This document shows positions 47,576-61,060 of a stretch of DNA of 64,000 bases, in pieces. The notes beneath the pieces were generated by a model. The model was not told the origin of the DNA. It made no database searches and saw only the letters and a list, made by a program, of their open reading frames with translations. This DNA comes from Straminergon stramineum. Taxonomy: Eukaryota > Streptophyta > Bryopsida > Hypnales > Calliergonaceae. Both the position numbers and the translations under genes were made by a program. The stretch spans positions 17,052,501 through 17,116,500 of the forward strand of contig OY987268.1 in NCBI GenBank assembly GCA_963920665.1, written 5' to 3'. Every line of letters starts with the position of its first letter. The stretch's first letter is position 1.

Positions 47576-50500
47576 CACTACAAGAAAATGGGCACAAATG
47601 CAACTACATGACATGACTCCTTGAAAAATGTGACTAGAAAATGACTTGCGTTCTCTAATTGCACCAACAACGAAGGTCCAACAATGCCCGAGTCATCTCG
47701 CAGTCATTTATGTGACTGGAAGATGAGGACTGCAGGAGGTTTACTTTTCATCCCCTGCATTCCGTTCAGAACTTCGTCGACTACATGATGTGGGTGCTGT
47801 AACTTCCAACATGGAGGCCACAGTCACATACGAAATGACTAGTTGATGGTAAAAATGACTAAGAAATGACTAAAATACAACTTAGGAATGACTAAGATGG
47901 CTTGGACAATTGCTTTAGCGAAATGATAGGGTAAAAGATGGCTGACATGTCCTCCAACTCTTCTTTAACTTCCTGTATGGCGTAGTGAAGGATGAGATGC
48001 AAGAGCAAGGCACTAAGTAGAGGAAGGACAATCTTCTAAATATGATGCATGCATGGGCGCTTCTTTCTTTCTTGTTAGCTTTCTTCTCCTTCAGAAGAGG
48101 AAAATAAGAGACATTGTCTTCCTTTATGAATGTGTCACATCTTCTTTGTCTTCTTCATTGTTTCTTCATTGCTTGATCCATGTAGGATCTATTTTCCAAT
48201 AATTCATTTACTTTTGTTAATGGAATTTTGGCTTCATTTTTGGGGGTTTCTTCATTTTTGTTTTCCATTTACTATCTTCGTATTTATTTCCTACTTCCTT
48301 TTTTTGGTTTGTCTTTCTTATATTTATGGACCATTTGTCAAAAGTCTGTAAATTTTTGGGGGGACAACCTAATCTTCGTTCACTTATTATCTTCATCATT
48401 TCTCCCCAATTTCTTTATTTTTTCAACTTCCATTTTGAATTCTTTAGTACTATAAAAACCTTTTTAACCTACCTTTTTATTTTATTTGTAGTCCTTTTTT
48501 TGCCCTTCACATTCCTCTCATGCTCATTTGTATCTTCCTCTAAGGCTAGTCTTCCTTGATTTTATTTTCTCCTAGTCGGGAATGTTTTTTAATTGTTTTT
48601 CATTCATCCAATTTCTTTTAATTCTTCCCAGTATTGAAAATGACGCAAAATTGGTGGGCTCATTAATTAGTTATAGCACGTTGAATATAATGTTTTAGTA
48701 CAAAAGTTTAGCAAAACTATGGAAACTACATGAAGTAAAAATGACAACGAATATTTGTGGACATTGTCATTATAGAAGTTTGCCACAGTTCAAGAAATTC
48801 ACAATCGAATTCATTTTGGTTCCCATCGCCACTTATACTAGTATAGTTATGTGTCCTTTCACTATCGTGCACTATTGGTTCTCTCTTACATGGACTACTA
48901 CGTTGCCTCTCTAGTGTTACTAAAGAATGACTTACTCTAATGCATATGTGACTAGAGGAGATCATGCACTAATTCGCAACTATTGTTTTGCTACTTCAAT
49001 GTCTATTGCACTATGATTTGGTTTGTGATTTACCTACACTATAGATGACTTGATTGCCAAGTACATAGAAAATTCTAAAAGCTTTACACCTTTACGGAAC
49101 CCAAGACAAGTCCAAGCATCTATTTAAGAAGCAATTGTGACTTAGCACCCTAGTATCCTTCTTGTGCCAATAAGTTCTCTTCCGTTGACAATTCGATTAT
49201 TTCTCCTTTTTGGATATTTTATATAATTCTTTAAGCTTTTTTTCTTTCACTTCTTATAATTTTATTTTTATTTTTTTCTTCCTCTTGTCATCTTCATTTC
49301 TTAGAAGCTTTTTTATCTTTCTCAATTCTCTAACCTTTGTTTATCTTTAAAAAAATTTCTTTTGTCTTTTTATTTGAAATTATGCATTCTGAATGGCCTT
49401 TTTGCTTCATTGGTGTATATAAATTTCTTAGTTAGGGTCAACTTCAAGGTTCATTTAAACTCCTACTAGTATAGAAGCAATGAACTTTGTCCATTTTTCT
49501 CATCATCTATACACTACTTCCGGATAGGTAAAGTGATTCAAAATTAACATTTAGAGGTCCCAACATACTCACATGAAGGTATTCTAATGATGCTAAAGGC
49601 AATCATTAAGTCCCAATTTCCCTTCCATAGATAACAATTTTGCCTCTCCGTTGCCACTACAAAATGACTTTCTAAGACTGCAAAATGACTTCTTAAGACT
49701 ACAAAATGAGTTCAAAATGTCTCAGACTACCCCACATCTACTCTACTACTACTTCAGTGCCTTATCCATTGTAATGCACTACATGATTTCCAAACATCTT
49801 GCATATCTTTCATCACACTTACCCAACATCTATAGCACATTTTTATATATGACACATATGACAAGGATCAACAATTCAGAGAGGATGTTAAAAAATGTCA
49901 AAGAAAATGTCCTTTCCAATCCCTTTCCCAAATTTGTCTATAACTTTTGATTTGGGGATCAAATTCTAAAAAAATTTTTGGAGATGAAGGTGACATTGAT
50001 TTTCCAACTTTTATTAGTTCGGAGTTTTTTGAAAAAAGTTAATCTTCTATGCCTACATGAGGTCTGAAATATTACTTGTAACATAATTCCTGCGTTTTAC
50101 AAATCCCACATGGTTTGTCTTGCTTCCTACCACCCCACTTGTATAAAAGCCTTGTCATTTAACCTCATGTTACTACATTGAGTGGATAGAAAGCCATGTC
50201 ATAGACATGCCTAATATTATGTATGATGTTGGTATATGGTATCTTGTACATGGTGTATATTGTACTACTTTGGAATTTTGAATGAACTCATATGTGATTG
50301 TAGAATGACTAATCTTTTTTGTGCACATTGTCGTAACTTGTAAATGACAAGATAATGACATTCTATGTCTTGAGGGAGTGACCTAAATCCAAAATCTACA
50401 TTACTTTAAAATGACTACGAAATAATTTGCCATGTGCCAATGTATTTGAACGACACAATCACTCCTTCACAACTTGTAAATGATTACATAATGATTGTGA

Positions 50501-50889
50501 CGTGGCGGTCCATGTTACATTTGTAATGGGTCTGTCATAATTAAAAAATGACTTCCTAATGATTGCTGACATGGCTAAGTCACTGAAGAATGACTAGTAA
50601 ACAACTGGACATATGGCCGACCGCAGCCAATTAGCGACTGCCACATCATCTGATTAGGGCATGTGCCGAACACACACCCTCTCCACCTCAACCTCCACAT
50701 GTACTTCTACCATCCATTTCTACATCCAAGGCAAGAATGGATGGTGATAATACATCCGCAGTCATTTACGTAAATGACTTGTCTAAAATGACAATAGGAC
50801 CCCATAGTCATTTTGTAGTAAAAAATGTCCGAAGTGACTACTATCTAGTCATTTTCTGTAGTCATTTTTTCACTTAGTTTTCTGTAGTG
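47576..50889. mobile_element. Non-autonomous CACTA transposon, about 3.3 kb
   Basis: It begins CACTACAAGAAAATGGG and ends AGTTTTCTGTAGTG, both CACTA-superfamily termini. The 3-bp flanks are TTA and CTA (one mismatch). Subterminal regions are crowded with the word AAATGACTA/TAGTCATTT in both orientations (for example 47620-47900 and 50760-50880), the transposase-binding-repeat arrangement of these elements. The interior (48130-49950) holds only short AT-rich frames, so no transposase is encoded. Confidence 0.85.
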
Positions 50890-53879
50890 CTATCGGAACC
50901 CCATACCAACCTTGCCCCGCTTCCCAACTCTAGGTAGCCCGATGCCCGGCCCCGCCCTTCCTAGGTATTGAGGGGGGTTGAGTGCTGAAAGATGCTGGTA
51001 CTGGCTTAGTGTTGAACTTTTTTTTTTTCCTTGCTGATTTTTTGCTAACTTATACAGGTGGTTTGGAGAACCACGTCTATAGTTGGAGGGAGTAAACTAA
51101 GTTCATGGGGTGAGGACCTCACTTGGTTTCTTCCTAATTATCCTCCCTTCTCAACTTGACCTCTAATTCCTATTTTGGAGCCTAAACATTGGTTTGTTTC
51201 CAACACGTTTTGGAAACTAAAGCTTGTGGAGAAAGGGACCACGTGGTCTTAGAGTTCTTCCATGAGGTGGTTTTAACGCACCACTAAGACTTTTTATTTC
51301 AAAGGGGTTCAAAGCTTCACCATCATTCTCCTTTTCAACACACTGCCAAGATTTTTTATCCCAAAGGGGTTCACAGCTTTGTCGTTGGTTCCCTTTTTGA
51401 TACACCACTAGGACCTTTTTACCCCATGGGTATTGAAAGGTTTGCCGTACGAGCGGGACCCACTACCCTCACACCCTCGTGTCTCTTACCAAAAAATGCC
51501 TCGTCAATGTTAAGAACAACAGAAAACAAAAGGGAGGGGCCTTCAACATTCAAAGGATTAGTATCATGGGTTAGTACCACTATTGACTTAAACTAAAGGC
51601 CCCCCAAAGCGGCATCACTAGTCATATGGGGGATTGCTCTAGGGTTAGTGTACGACAAAACAAGAAAAGTGACCAAAAAAAGGTCTCTCAAGGGTAAGCA
51701 CACACTACTTCTAGTAACACGGTAAGTTAGCAAAGCCTCCAAGCTCAAGCTTGGAAGGGTTAGTACTACACATACTTAAGATGCAAGGGACCCACAGAGA
51801 CTTCGCAAGCTCAAAAAAAAATAACAACGGCAAAAAGTGCCCTCAAAACACCGTTGTAAGGTTTGTGGCTAAAATGTCACAATTTCCAACATAAATTGGA
51901 TCCAATGGACCTAATTACACAAAAAAGGGGTGGTGAGAGAGGAGAAGGGGTGCCCTTTTATACTCTTTCCCGGGCACCCACCTCTCCTTGTTCATTTAAG
52001 TTAACCTTATCTTCCTGGATTTTCATATTATACTAGCCACTAAGCTAACTTTTGGTGATTAACTCCAAATTGCAAACGGATTGCGCTATTAGCTTCAGAA
52101 GGCCATTTTTAGTCTAAGGAAACTACCCTCCCCCTCTCCTATCTTCAAAATCACAACAAAACCTAGCGCCAACTTAGTGCCAAAATTAGGGACAAATCCC
52201 AACTTTTGGAGGTTGACTTTTCTAGAAAAAGTAACTAGCCTAGGTTCTTCAGGAGGTATGGGGGAGTGAAAAAAGACCTATCATAGGCCCCATTCCACTT
52301 TTGTATGCTCCCACTCCACTGGTCAAACCCGCCGTGGACTTTAAATTTTGTTAATTGTCGAGGAATTAAGTAGGTTCAGGTACTTCTGGCTATTGGAATG
52401 TCTTGAAACTTGTCGGGGCAGATTATTAACATAAAAGAAGCTCCACTAATTTTTAATGGGAATTTGACACTACCTGGAGAGTTTCTAGGAATTTTCCATC
52501 GCAGGTTTGGATAGTTGACCGTCCAGAAAGACATCTTCTGACTATCAAAAAATTCCAAAATTTTTCGTGGAACCTCCCATAGGATCGCACGGCACATGTG
52601 TAGGATCATATATTTACTCTATACATTGGCCTAGGGGGGACAAAATCCACCCCCTCGTTTAATTATTAGTGGCCGGGAGAATCTTCCACATTGAGGGGAA
52701 TCTTGGCAAACCAACTTCGCTGTTGGTTTTCGGACATGGGTTTAATCCTAGACCACCCTCCTCAAACCTAAGATTCCTTCATGGTCCTGTCTTGGTATTT
52801 TCAACATCTACCAGCCAACAATTGGGGTTCCGCTATTTCGTTGATGAAATAGGGAAACTAGAACCTATCTCCGGGAACTGACTCCTATGCCTTACCAAGG
52901 TTCCCTCAATCAATTCTAGCCTAGAGATGTCCTCTCCACGTGGGTTTTTGAGCCTGATATGCCCATCACTCATAATTGACCAATTTGCCACCATTAGTTG
53001 GGTTCTAACCTATTTACAACTCATGGTTGGACCATTCTAGCTATAATATTCTAAAATTATACCAAATACTATATTGGTATGTGACACACCTATTTTGGTT
53101 CTACACTCTTTTGGGGGCTCTTTGTATATAAAATGGCATTTAAAATGGCAAAATATGATAAAAAGAAAGAGTGAGCCCCTAATGATGAATTAGGGGCTTA
53201 CAAGCAAGCAAAATGAACTATGTGGAATTTTTCTTTGGGAATTTTTTTGAAAATTGAGTTTAGAAATGAATTCCATAAGGGTCTTTTTTTGAAGTGCAAT
53301 AAGAATCTACAAAACAAAAAGCTCTATAACTCTTACATTATTATTCCAAATGGAATGAATTAAAGCTTTCTATGTAGATAGATATTAATCTATGAGGAAA
53401 AAAAATTCAATCATTAATTTCCATTTTTTTCCTTACTTGGACAAATTGCTTTGGAGGCTTAGGTTGACATAACTTCTGCTCCTCAACGCACATTAAAATA
53501 AAAATTATATTCCCTAAAAGCTATTGTATTTGTATCTTCAATTAAAACTTCATAAAATTATGTCAAAAATTGAGGTCACAAAATCCTAAGTGTCCCTTAA
53601 GAGAACTTTGAAACTTTAGCGGTTAATAGCAATGTATGGATGTCTTGTAGAATGAAGATGACCTTTATTACCACAACAAGGATCACAAGAAGATGTACTA
53701 ACTCAAAAATATGATAAAGTGCAAGAATGTAGTGGCCCTTTGTAAGTCCTTGAATTTCTATTTTAAGCTCAAAGATTCTTTTCTTTACTTTTGTCCATCA
53801 TTATTAGATTTTATAAACAAAATCCTCTAAAAAGAGTAATAGAGTGTAATTGATAAAGTACCTATCAATGCAATTTTTT
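50890..53879. other. Remainder of repeat unit A and AT-rich repeat
   Basis: No gene is seen. A short tandem array lies at 51277-51445. About 53290-53630 is related to 1440-1760 on the same strand. Confidence 0.5.
51277..51445. repeat. Tandem repeat, three units of about 62 bp
   Basis: Units start near 51277, 51338 and 51401, each with cacca/cactgc, ctaagac/ccaagat/ctaggac, a T-rich run, then caaaggggttca.agctt (degenerate in the third). Diverged. Confidence 0.7.
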
Positions 53880-55178
53880 TGTCACGACCTTCATTACAAG
53901 GCGTGCCCGTGCCACCTTGGTGAGCAAGGGGGACGTTGGGGGTGACTCCCCAAGCCTTGCAAAAGATGGGGTGAGGGGGACTAGGAGTCCTGAGCAATCA
54001 GAGCATTGTAGCGCTCTGACCTGGACGAATTAGGGTTCATCTTATACATGTTTGAAAAGCTTGTGAGAAGACGCGTCAATGGGTTTAAAGAACATGAGAA
54101 TCCAAGTTGGGAGTCAAAAGTTATGGTTCCTCAAAGTTGACAGTGTCCAAACCCGTCCCAAGGCATGGGGACATGGGAAACAAGGTTTGGGAGGATTCCT
54201 TTGAACCAAATAGAGCATGCCACATATCATTGGAAAGATAAAGAGACAAACTTTCTATAATGATAAGGCTCATGAGGAGATGGGTTGTAAGCTAAAAGTT
54301 ATGGGCATCCAAAGAGGGTGGAGTTCCGGAGAACTACACCTCCTAAGGGACTCGTACCTTTGGAGGGCCATAACTTCCTTAATTCTTGTCATATTGGGGA
54401 AAGTGAATAGTCCACGTTTATCTACGGAAAATGTTAATTACGAAAATGGGCTTGCACTTGGGATTTGGAGCTAAAAGTTATCCCAATGGACAGATCAGGA
54501 GTCTTTCGAGGTCCGGTTTGGGAGATACCACTTGAAATTGGGTGGTTTTCCAAGATGGGGAGCATCTTAGGGGTTTCCAATGATCTCTAGTATGGGGGGG
54601 CAGCCGAATCCCATAGAGAGTACTATTAAGAGGGGTGGTCTCCCTCCTCACTCCCGGATGGTGCCATAGTGAGCCTAAATGGCCCCGGGTGGTGAGGTTA
54701 ATGTTGGAGCCTCGCCATCACTTGTGTGTTACCGTGAAGTGCTTGTGCACTCCTTGATATTGTTTGGGTGGTGTCCTATTCCACACTAGGACATGGTATG
54801 AGTCCTGTTTGATGAGTCCCGATTAGTGAGTCCCGAAATGAGTTGGGTTGAGCCTAATAAGGAGTTGGGTCTCATTCAAGGGCAGTTACACCGATGGGGA
54901 GTAGTGCCTCTATCAAGTGCTTGGACATCAATGGAAGTTCTGCCCCATGTCATCAAATGACATGCCCGGTGTCTTGTGGGAGTTAAAGGTTGGAATGGAA
55001 GTAGTGGGAGTCACGGAGGAATGGAGAATCCCGTGACTTGAGTTGGAATCTAATATTGTGGGTGCGTGGCGTGTGCAGTATTAGGAAAGCATGACCCTTG
55101 GTGTAACTAAAGTGTTAAGTGCTTGGAAAGCATTGGAAGGTGAACTTAAGGTGGTAAGTGTCACTAAGGAATGCGACA
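53880..55178 (+). mobile_element. Solo LTR (1,299 bp), TSD TTTTT
   Basis: It starts TGTCACGACC and ends GCGACA, giving the TG...CA ends of LTRs. Five T residues flank each side (53875-53879 and 55179-55183), consistent with a 5-bp target duplication, although T-runs are common here. The second half (54641-55178) is repeated at 1-524, confirming a multi-copy LTR. No internal retrotransposon sequence adjoins it, so it is a solo LTR, the product of recombination between two LTRs. Confidence 0.8.
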
Positions 55179-57256
55179 TTTTTACCCTTAGAATCCTGAA
55201 GTACCTTAAATGCTCCAATCTTTTAATTCTCAATGAATTAGATGTTTTAAAACATAGGTTTAGTTTGTAAAAATAGACAATTGTAAAATCAATTGCAAAA
55301 TACCCTTTATGAATTATAACCAAGTCTCAAACCAATAGAGCATGTATCAAAGCATAGCTAAAATTTGAGTTAGTATTTTATTTGTGATAAATTTTCTTTA
55401 GTTTTAGGAGAATTCATAATAGGTGAAATCAAAATTATCAATCCTTATGAGAGAAAAGTAAAAAATTAAATAGTGGTTGTAGGTGTTGTAGATGCAAATT
55501 CAAGCAATATGAAACCTGATACAATTGAAGACCAACAAAAGGTGATTTTGAATTAAAAACATGCCAAGAGTTCAATGGTGCAATTGGTTTGTTCAGATCT
55601 CTTTCAAGTCAAAAGACTCTCAATCCATCGAATATAATAAGAGGTAACTACAAGCAAACTTTCTTGTAAAAAGTGCAAAGTAAGACTATGAGCTTCTACT
55701 TCCTGTACAAACCCTCTAAGAGATCACATATAAAGTTTCAGATTTTTTTGAATGGTAGAAGTTAGTTTTCTGGAAAGTCAACTACTATAGCTAGCATTGG
55801 TAAATTCTTAGAAATTATCCACATTGTAGGAAAATTCCACTAAAAATTAAGATAGAATGTTTAGTAGTAATAAAGCTCCTCGACAAGTTTCAAGGCATTC
55901 CGAGACCAACAAGTATCCATCTAGACAACTCCAACAATTTCTAGCAAATTTTAAATGAATTTGAGGTGTTGACTAAAACCACAAGAGGATATGACATCCA
56001 AACAAAATTGAAGTGGAGTCTTTTCTTATCCCAACAACCTTTTTGAAGAATCTAGGCAAGTCAAAATTTGTGGAATTTATAAACTCTTTCATTTGAGATT
56101 TTACAATTCTTTACTTTGACAATTCATTGACTTTTACAAGTACGAATGGCCTCATCATAGGGGATAGGAGATCCCATGGGCTAATTTGGGCCTATTGAAG
56201 CCAATGGCACATTTCATTTGGCATTTTTTTTTTCCAAAAGTAAAAGATCAATCCAATTGTACATTTGAAGTTTTTTAGTAATTAGTAGTTAAACACTAAA
56301 AATCTTGGAGTTCAACTCGGAGGGAGGCATTTAGGCAAAGTATAAAAGTCCTCCTCTTCTCTCTCCAAACCACCACTATTTCTCATGTTGAACCCTTGCC
56401 ATTTTGTTTATGCAGTATTTAGACCAATTTGGCCAATTTGTTGTCCATATGGTGTTTTTAGAGTACTTTTGCTCATTTCCTTGTGTTTTTGGTGCACTCT
56501 TAAAATGATGAGGGTTCCCGTCAAACCTTGTCACCTTGCTCCTTGTCTAAATATCATGTGGCATTTGCTTACATGGTCAATTTCATTAAAATGGTAGGCC
56601 ATTTCACTACTTTGAAACTTTTAAGGTTCAAACTATGTGGTCTAAAATCTAAATATGTCCTAAATGTTAGAAATCTAGACCTATCCTAGATGTCTTAAAA
56701 TCTAGACATGTTATATATGTTTAGACTATGTGGTTTAAAATCTATTTCAGTTCTAGATTTGTGAAATCTAAAAATGTCATAGATATCCAAAATCTATAGC
56801 TGTTGAGATGTCTCTATTATAGTTTAGAGTGTAGTTTGAAAAATGGCACATGGAATACCACCATTTTAATGAAATTAACCATTTACCTAACATTCGTATT
56901 TTTGTAAGTTTTATTTAAGTGTTTTTGTCATTGATTTGTAGTTGTTGTTTTGCACTAGTTCATTTGTAAGTGAATCCTCTGCCATCTTTGGAGCATTCCT
57001 CCTAGAGCCTTGACATGCAAAACATGTGGTCTTTGTCAAAGTTACTTTGTATTTGGTAGACTTCTTATCAATTATTCCTAATTGATGGTAAAGCTTTGGC
57101 TTTGCACATCGCAATATTCATCCTTATCTTTTCTTTTGTTCTACTTTTTATCCCGCATAATGAAGCTTTGGAATGACTTGTAATATTTTAGATGGTATTA
57201 TAGTTTTTTTTTGTCCAAGTATTGATAGTTTCCTTGGTTAAAATGTCTTTCACAAC
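55179..57256. other. AT-rich intergenic DNA with one small TIR element
   Basis: No gene-like frame is recognised. A TIR element lies at 56573-56882. Confidence 0.5.
56573..56882. mobile_element. Short TIR element (about 310 bp), possible TSD TTAC
   Basis: Left end ATGGTCAATTTCATTAAAAT and right end ATTTTAATGAAATTAACCAT are complementary with one mismatch. TTAC directly flanks both sides. The inner end motif TTAAAATGGT(G)GTA also occurs in the 6402-6534 element. Confidence 0.65.
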
Positions 57257-58422
57257 CACTAGAAGAAAATGAAGGGTTTTATAACTACTATTTGCAACTA
57301 GTTTTGTAGTTGCATGAAATGTTTGCAACTAGATGACAATGTAGAGCCCGCAGTTGCAGTGGACAAGTCACACTAGTTACAAAGCAGTCGCAAAAATTTT
57401 CAAGGTTATTTCTCATCTAACAGTCTACTTGAAAGTTCATCCATGAACTCTTCTAACATGGTTGCTTATATGGAAGTTATTTATGTGCAATTGACATGCA
57501 ACTAGTTTGCGATTAAAGTACACTTAGTTTGCAATTGGCATGCAATTGATTTGCGACTTATGTGCAATTGATTTGCGACTTATGAGCAATTGATTTGCAA
57601 CTTATTTACAACTTGTATGTAATTCATAGATTTGTAGATTTTGAAATTTTAATCTCCAAGATTTGTAGATTCAAAATTGCAAATCTATCCTTTTTTTAGA
57701 TTGCAAAATCCACAAAGTTCTTAAACTTTAAATATTTTTGTAGATTATAGAAATCTACAAAGCATAAAACTCTACAAAATGTAAAAATATGAGAATTTCA
57801 TTATCAAATTTCATTACACAAGAATGCTATAATTTACAATTCTTATATGTCTAACCTAATGGTATTCTTGACAATTGATATGGGACAATTAATAAAAAAA
57901 TTTAATAGCAGTTGCATTTTACTTGTTTCCTAGTTGCATCACTTGCATGCTAGTTGTTTTCTAGTTGTAGTTTAGTTGATTCCTAGTTGTATGCTAGTTG
58001 TATTCTAGTTAAAGTCTAGTCATTTTTTAGTCTAATTCTAATCAAATTGTAGTTGCAATCTAGTTGTAGTCTAGTTGCTTTCTAGTTGCTAAGTGTAGTT
58101 GCACTCAAGTTGCTTTTCAATTGAATTGCTATGAAATTTAGATTATATGCAATTGTAGATAGACATATTAGCCCCTACAAAATGTAAAATTGTCCACATT
58201 GACAATTTAGATGAATATTGGATGTAAAATACCTCACAACAATTCTTCTATTACATTCCTGTGACCATAACTGTATTTTGCGACAACTTTGCAATTATTT
58301 TGCAACTACATTGTAACTATGTCAAAGTTGATGTGAATATAAAGGATTGTAGTTGCAAGGTAGTTGCATAGGATCATAGTTGCAATTTAGTCGGTTGTAG
58401 CAAACCCATTTTTTTTCTAATG
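57257..58422. mobile_element. Non-autonomous CACTA transposon (1,166 bp), TSD AAC
   Basis: It starts CACTAGAAGAAAATG and ends CATTTTTTTTCTAATG (TAGTG eroded to TAATG). The target duplication AAC is exact (57254-57256 and 58423-58425). The body is filled with dozens of short words of the type TTGCAACTA, CTAGTTGTA and CTAGTTGCA, especially at 57480-57610 and 57900-58110, far denser than in the 3.3-kb CACTA element. Only non-coding sequence is present. Confidence 0.88.
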
Positions 58423-58639
58423 AACAGAGCTTTGAATCCATACCTTTTATTTCATGTGTTAGATATTTCAAGTCAACCATTTCTTTGTCACATTGTCAAG
58501 TAAAGTTCTTTTTCTTTTTGGTAAGACAAGTTTTAAGTTGAGTCACATCTCTCAAAATTACCAAATGAAAGATTATGTGCCATGAAGCAATTGTAGTTTA
58601 GCTTTTAAAAATGAAATCTAAGCTAACCAAGAGCAACAG

Positions 58640-58890
58640 TGAGAGATCTAATCATTGAGACTAGTGAGAGTTTAGTCACTAAAAGTAGTAAGAGCCTAGT
58701 AATCTAGGTAGGGTAGTAAGAGATCAAGTTATCAAGACAATAAGAGTCTAGTCATTGGACAACAATAAGAGTTTGGTCATCAAGAGTAGTGATAGTGCAA
58801 TCACTAGGGCAATTTGAGGTCTAATCATTGGTTGACACAATAAGAAGGTCAGTTACCAATTATAATGAGAGTCCTACCATCAAGATCAGT
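58640..58890. repeat. Degenerate tandem repeat, unit about 25-35 bp
   Basis: Eight or so units on the theme agtaagagtctagtcattga (variants: gtgagagtttagtcactaa, gtaagagatcaagttatcaa, ataagagtttggtcatcaa). The unit length is irregular. Confidence 0.7.
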
Positions 58891-58909
58891 GAGATGGGTG
58901 TTTTTTCTT

Positions 58910-59050
58910 TATTTGTGCTTTGATATTTTTGGTTGTTAGAAAACTTAAAAATTTCCGCTTGGGATTTGTTCCCCTAGATTGATGTACTTTTTCCCTTATC
59001 AATGGAATTTGTCCATTTGTTTCAAAAGAAAGAAAGCAAAAAAAAAGCGT
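58910..59050 (+). mobile_element. LINE-like 3' end fragment
   Basis: gggatttgttccc followed by cttatcaatggaatttgtcc and an A-rich tail resembles the minus-strand fragment at 5076-5250 (gggacttgttccc, then ctatcaatggaaatcatcc and poly(A)). No target duplication was found. Confidence 0.45.
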
Positions 59051-60800
59051 TAAGGACTAGTCTTCCAAGGTAGTTAGATCCAACCCTTTTTTTTTGGGAT
59101 CTATGTGAGTGTTTTAAACTCCACCCTTTGAGTTAAAACGTGCACATGGGTTCTAACGGCCTGTTAAATTAATTTCCTTAGGGTGTTTCTAATCTAAGTT
59201 CAATTCGCGCCTTCCAAGCAATGGACACTTTGTTTTTAAATATCCAAATTGAACTTAAATCATTTAAATCCTAATTTTAAAACTATGGTTAACTAAATCA
59301 AATAACTAATCAAAAGATAAATCCAAACTAACATCAATCTAACCTATTTTATAGAATGTAATTTGCCCTTCCTAGAATGGTAAAGCAAGTTAAATTCTGA
59401 CTTTCCTAATAAAAGAAATGAATGGATGAAATATTGATCCCTAAACTACATCACAACCTTCATCCACAATTTAAAAATAGTAAAACTAATTGAAATAAAT
59501 CTAAATTTTAGGGTTAAGTTTTTAGTTATGTTAGTTACCTAATTCTAAGACTAAAACTAATTTGACTACTAATTAAAGAATTTCATCCAAATTGAAATCA
59601 AACATCATCCGACCTTTTCTCACTTAAAATTTAAGTATTTTTTAAATGAAAAGAGGTTTTGGAATCTTCAAAAGATTCCCTAATTGATTCCTAATTTAAA
59701 TGATTCCTTAAAGATTCTTTAGAAATTCTTTTTAATTATCTTCTAATCTATCGTAAACTAAATTTTCTATTCTAAAATTAGTATTTTTAGGGTTTTATGA
59801 AAATTCAGAAATTACCTTCCCAACAAGGTAAAACACTAAAAACTAAATTCTTAAAAATTATTAATGAATGAAATTTGTTTTAAAAGTCTAACGAATTAAA
59901 TTTCATTCATTAATTATTTTTTATTCTAAACGAACAATTTTAATTTTAAATGTTAATTTTCTTTTCTAATTTTCCTAAAGGTTCCAATGGTTTATTTTGT
60001 CCAGTGAGATTTTAATCAAATTGAAATTAAAAGAAATGAAATATAAAGAATTTTAACGTACCTTTCCCATGAAGTGATCAATCGTACCGTCCTCGAGGAT
60101 CACGAGGTGAATGGTTTCGTAGTATCCCGCTCCATCCTCCATTTCGCTAATTCATCATCCCAATTGAAATCAATTCTCGTTCGATGTTGTTTTTTAATTT
60201 CAATTTTTCTTTTCCTACTAATGGTTATGGGATTTTATTAATTTTGATTGTATTTAAAACAATTCCTAATTAATTAGAGATTATTTTAAAACTTCAAAAC
60301 CTTTTAAATCCACTAAATCAAATCAAATCTAATAAATCCTAATTATTTTGTAATTTCCTAATCTTTCAAAAGATATTAGTTAGCGTTTCGTCTTTATCTA
60401 TTTGTCTTATTAAGCCTAACAAAACAAAACCTAACCAAAGCCTAGCCTTCTAATTCCTAAAAGAATCCTAATCAATGACTAACCAACAACTTAGTGAATA
60501 GTAATTAGAATAAAATAAAATGCAAAAGATTCTTACCTCATTAATTATCTAGATTCCTTCTCTTCGTCTCTCTCCTACTCTTTACTTCCTCTCTTCTCTT
60601 GGTTATGTCAATTCATTGATCTTTGTTTTGCAAACTTGTTGTGGTTTTGAAAGGGATGGAGATTTTAAGCAAATTCAAGTGGACTTCCAACTTATTTGTA
60701 GAAGTATGAATGTATACTTTAGTTTAAGAACTTGTGAGACTTTTGTAACTTCAATGCACTACAAATTGGAATTTGAACCTTACCTTTAGTTTTCAGTTTT

Positions 60801-60960
60801 TGGCTCAGCTCCTCACTCCGTTTCTGGTTCAGCTCCTTTGCTCAGTCCCTGGCTCACTGTCTGGATCAGCTCCCCGCTCAGTCCCTGGCTCAATGTCTAA
60901 ATCAGCTCCCCGCTCAGTCTCCTGGCTCAGCCGCCTGGTTGAGTTTCGGGCTCAGCCGCC
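60801..60960. repeat. GC-richer minisatellite (gctcagtccctggctca type)
   Basis: Repeats of ctggctca / gatcagctcc / ccgctcagtcc with a higher-order unit of about 40 bp (two units: gtctggatcagctccccgct and gtctaaatcagctccccgct). It creates a spurious Ser/Pro-rich frame. Confidence 0.75.
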
Positions 60961-61011
60961 AGGGTTCGCGACGTGGCGGGGCACGACTAGCCGTCAGTAG
61001 TCCGGTTCCAT

Positions 61012-61060
61012 CCAGTTGATTCTCGTCCAGTCTAGCTCTGTCCAGTTGATTCTCGTCTGC
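61012..61060. repeat. Short tandem duplication
   Basis: tccagttgattctcgtc occurs twice, about 28 bp apart. Confidence 0.8.

Larger units (their letters stand above)
46060..52620. repeat. Old repeat unit A, split by a CACTA element
   Basis: 46060-47572 and 50893-52620 appear to be one repetitive unit interrupted by 47576-50889. Its relative B is 59150-63190: the 17-mer gccttccaagcaatgga occurs at 46131-46147 and 59210-59226. Later blocks match in order: ccttttatact..tcc near 51953 and 62215, gattgcgc.att near 52080 and 62637, and gga.tgtc..gaatgtctt with aatttttagtggga type text near 52400 and 62980. The element class is not determined; no polymerase frame survives. Confidence 0.55.

Noticed and set aside
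48130..48559. Phe/Leu-rich hydrophobic frames that look like membrane proteins.
   Set aside because: T-rich interior of a CACTA element; composition alone explains the hydrophobicity.
60773..61000. Ser/Pro-rich 75-residue frame.
   Set aside because: Translation of a minisatellite; no gene structure around it.
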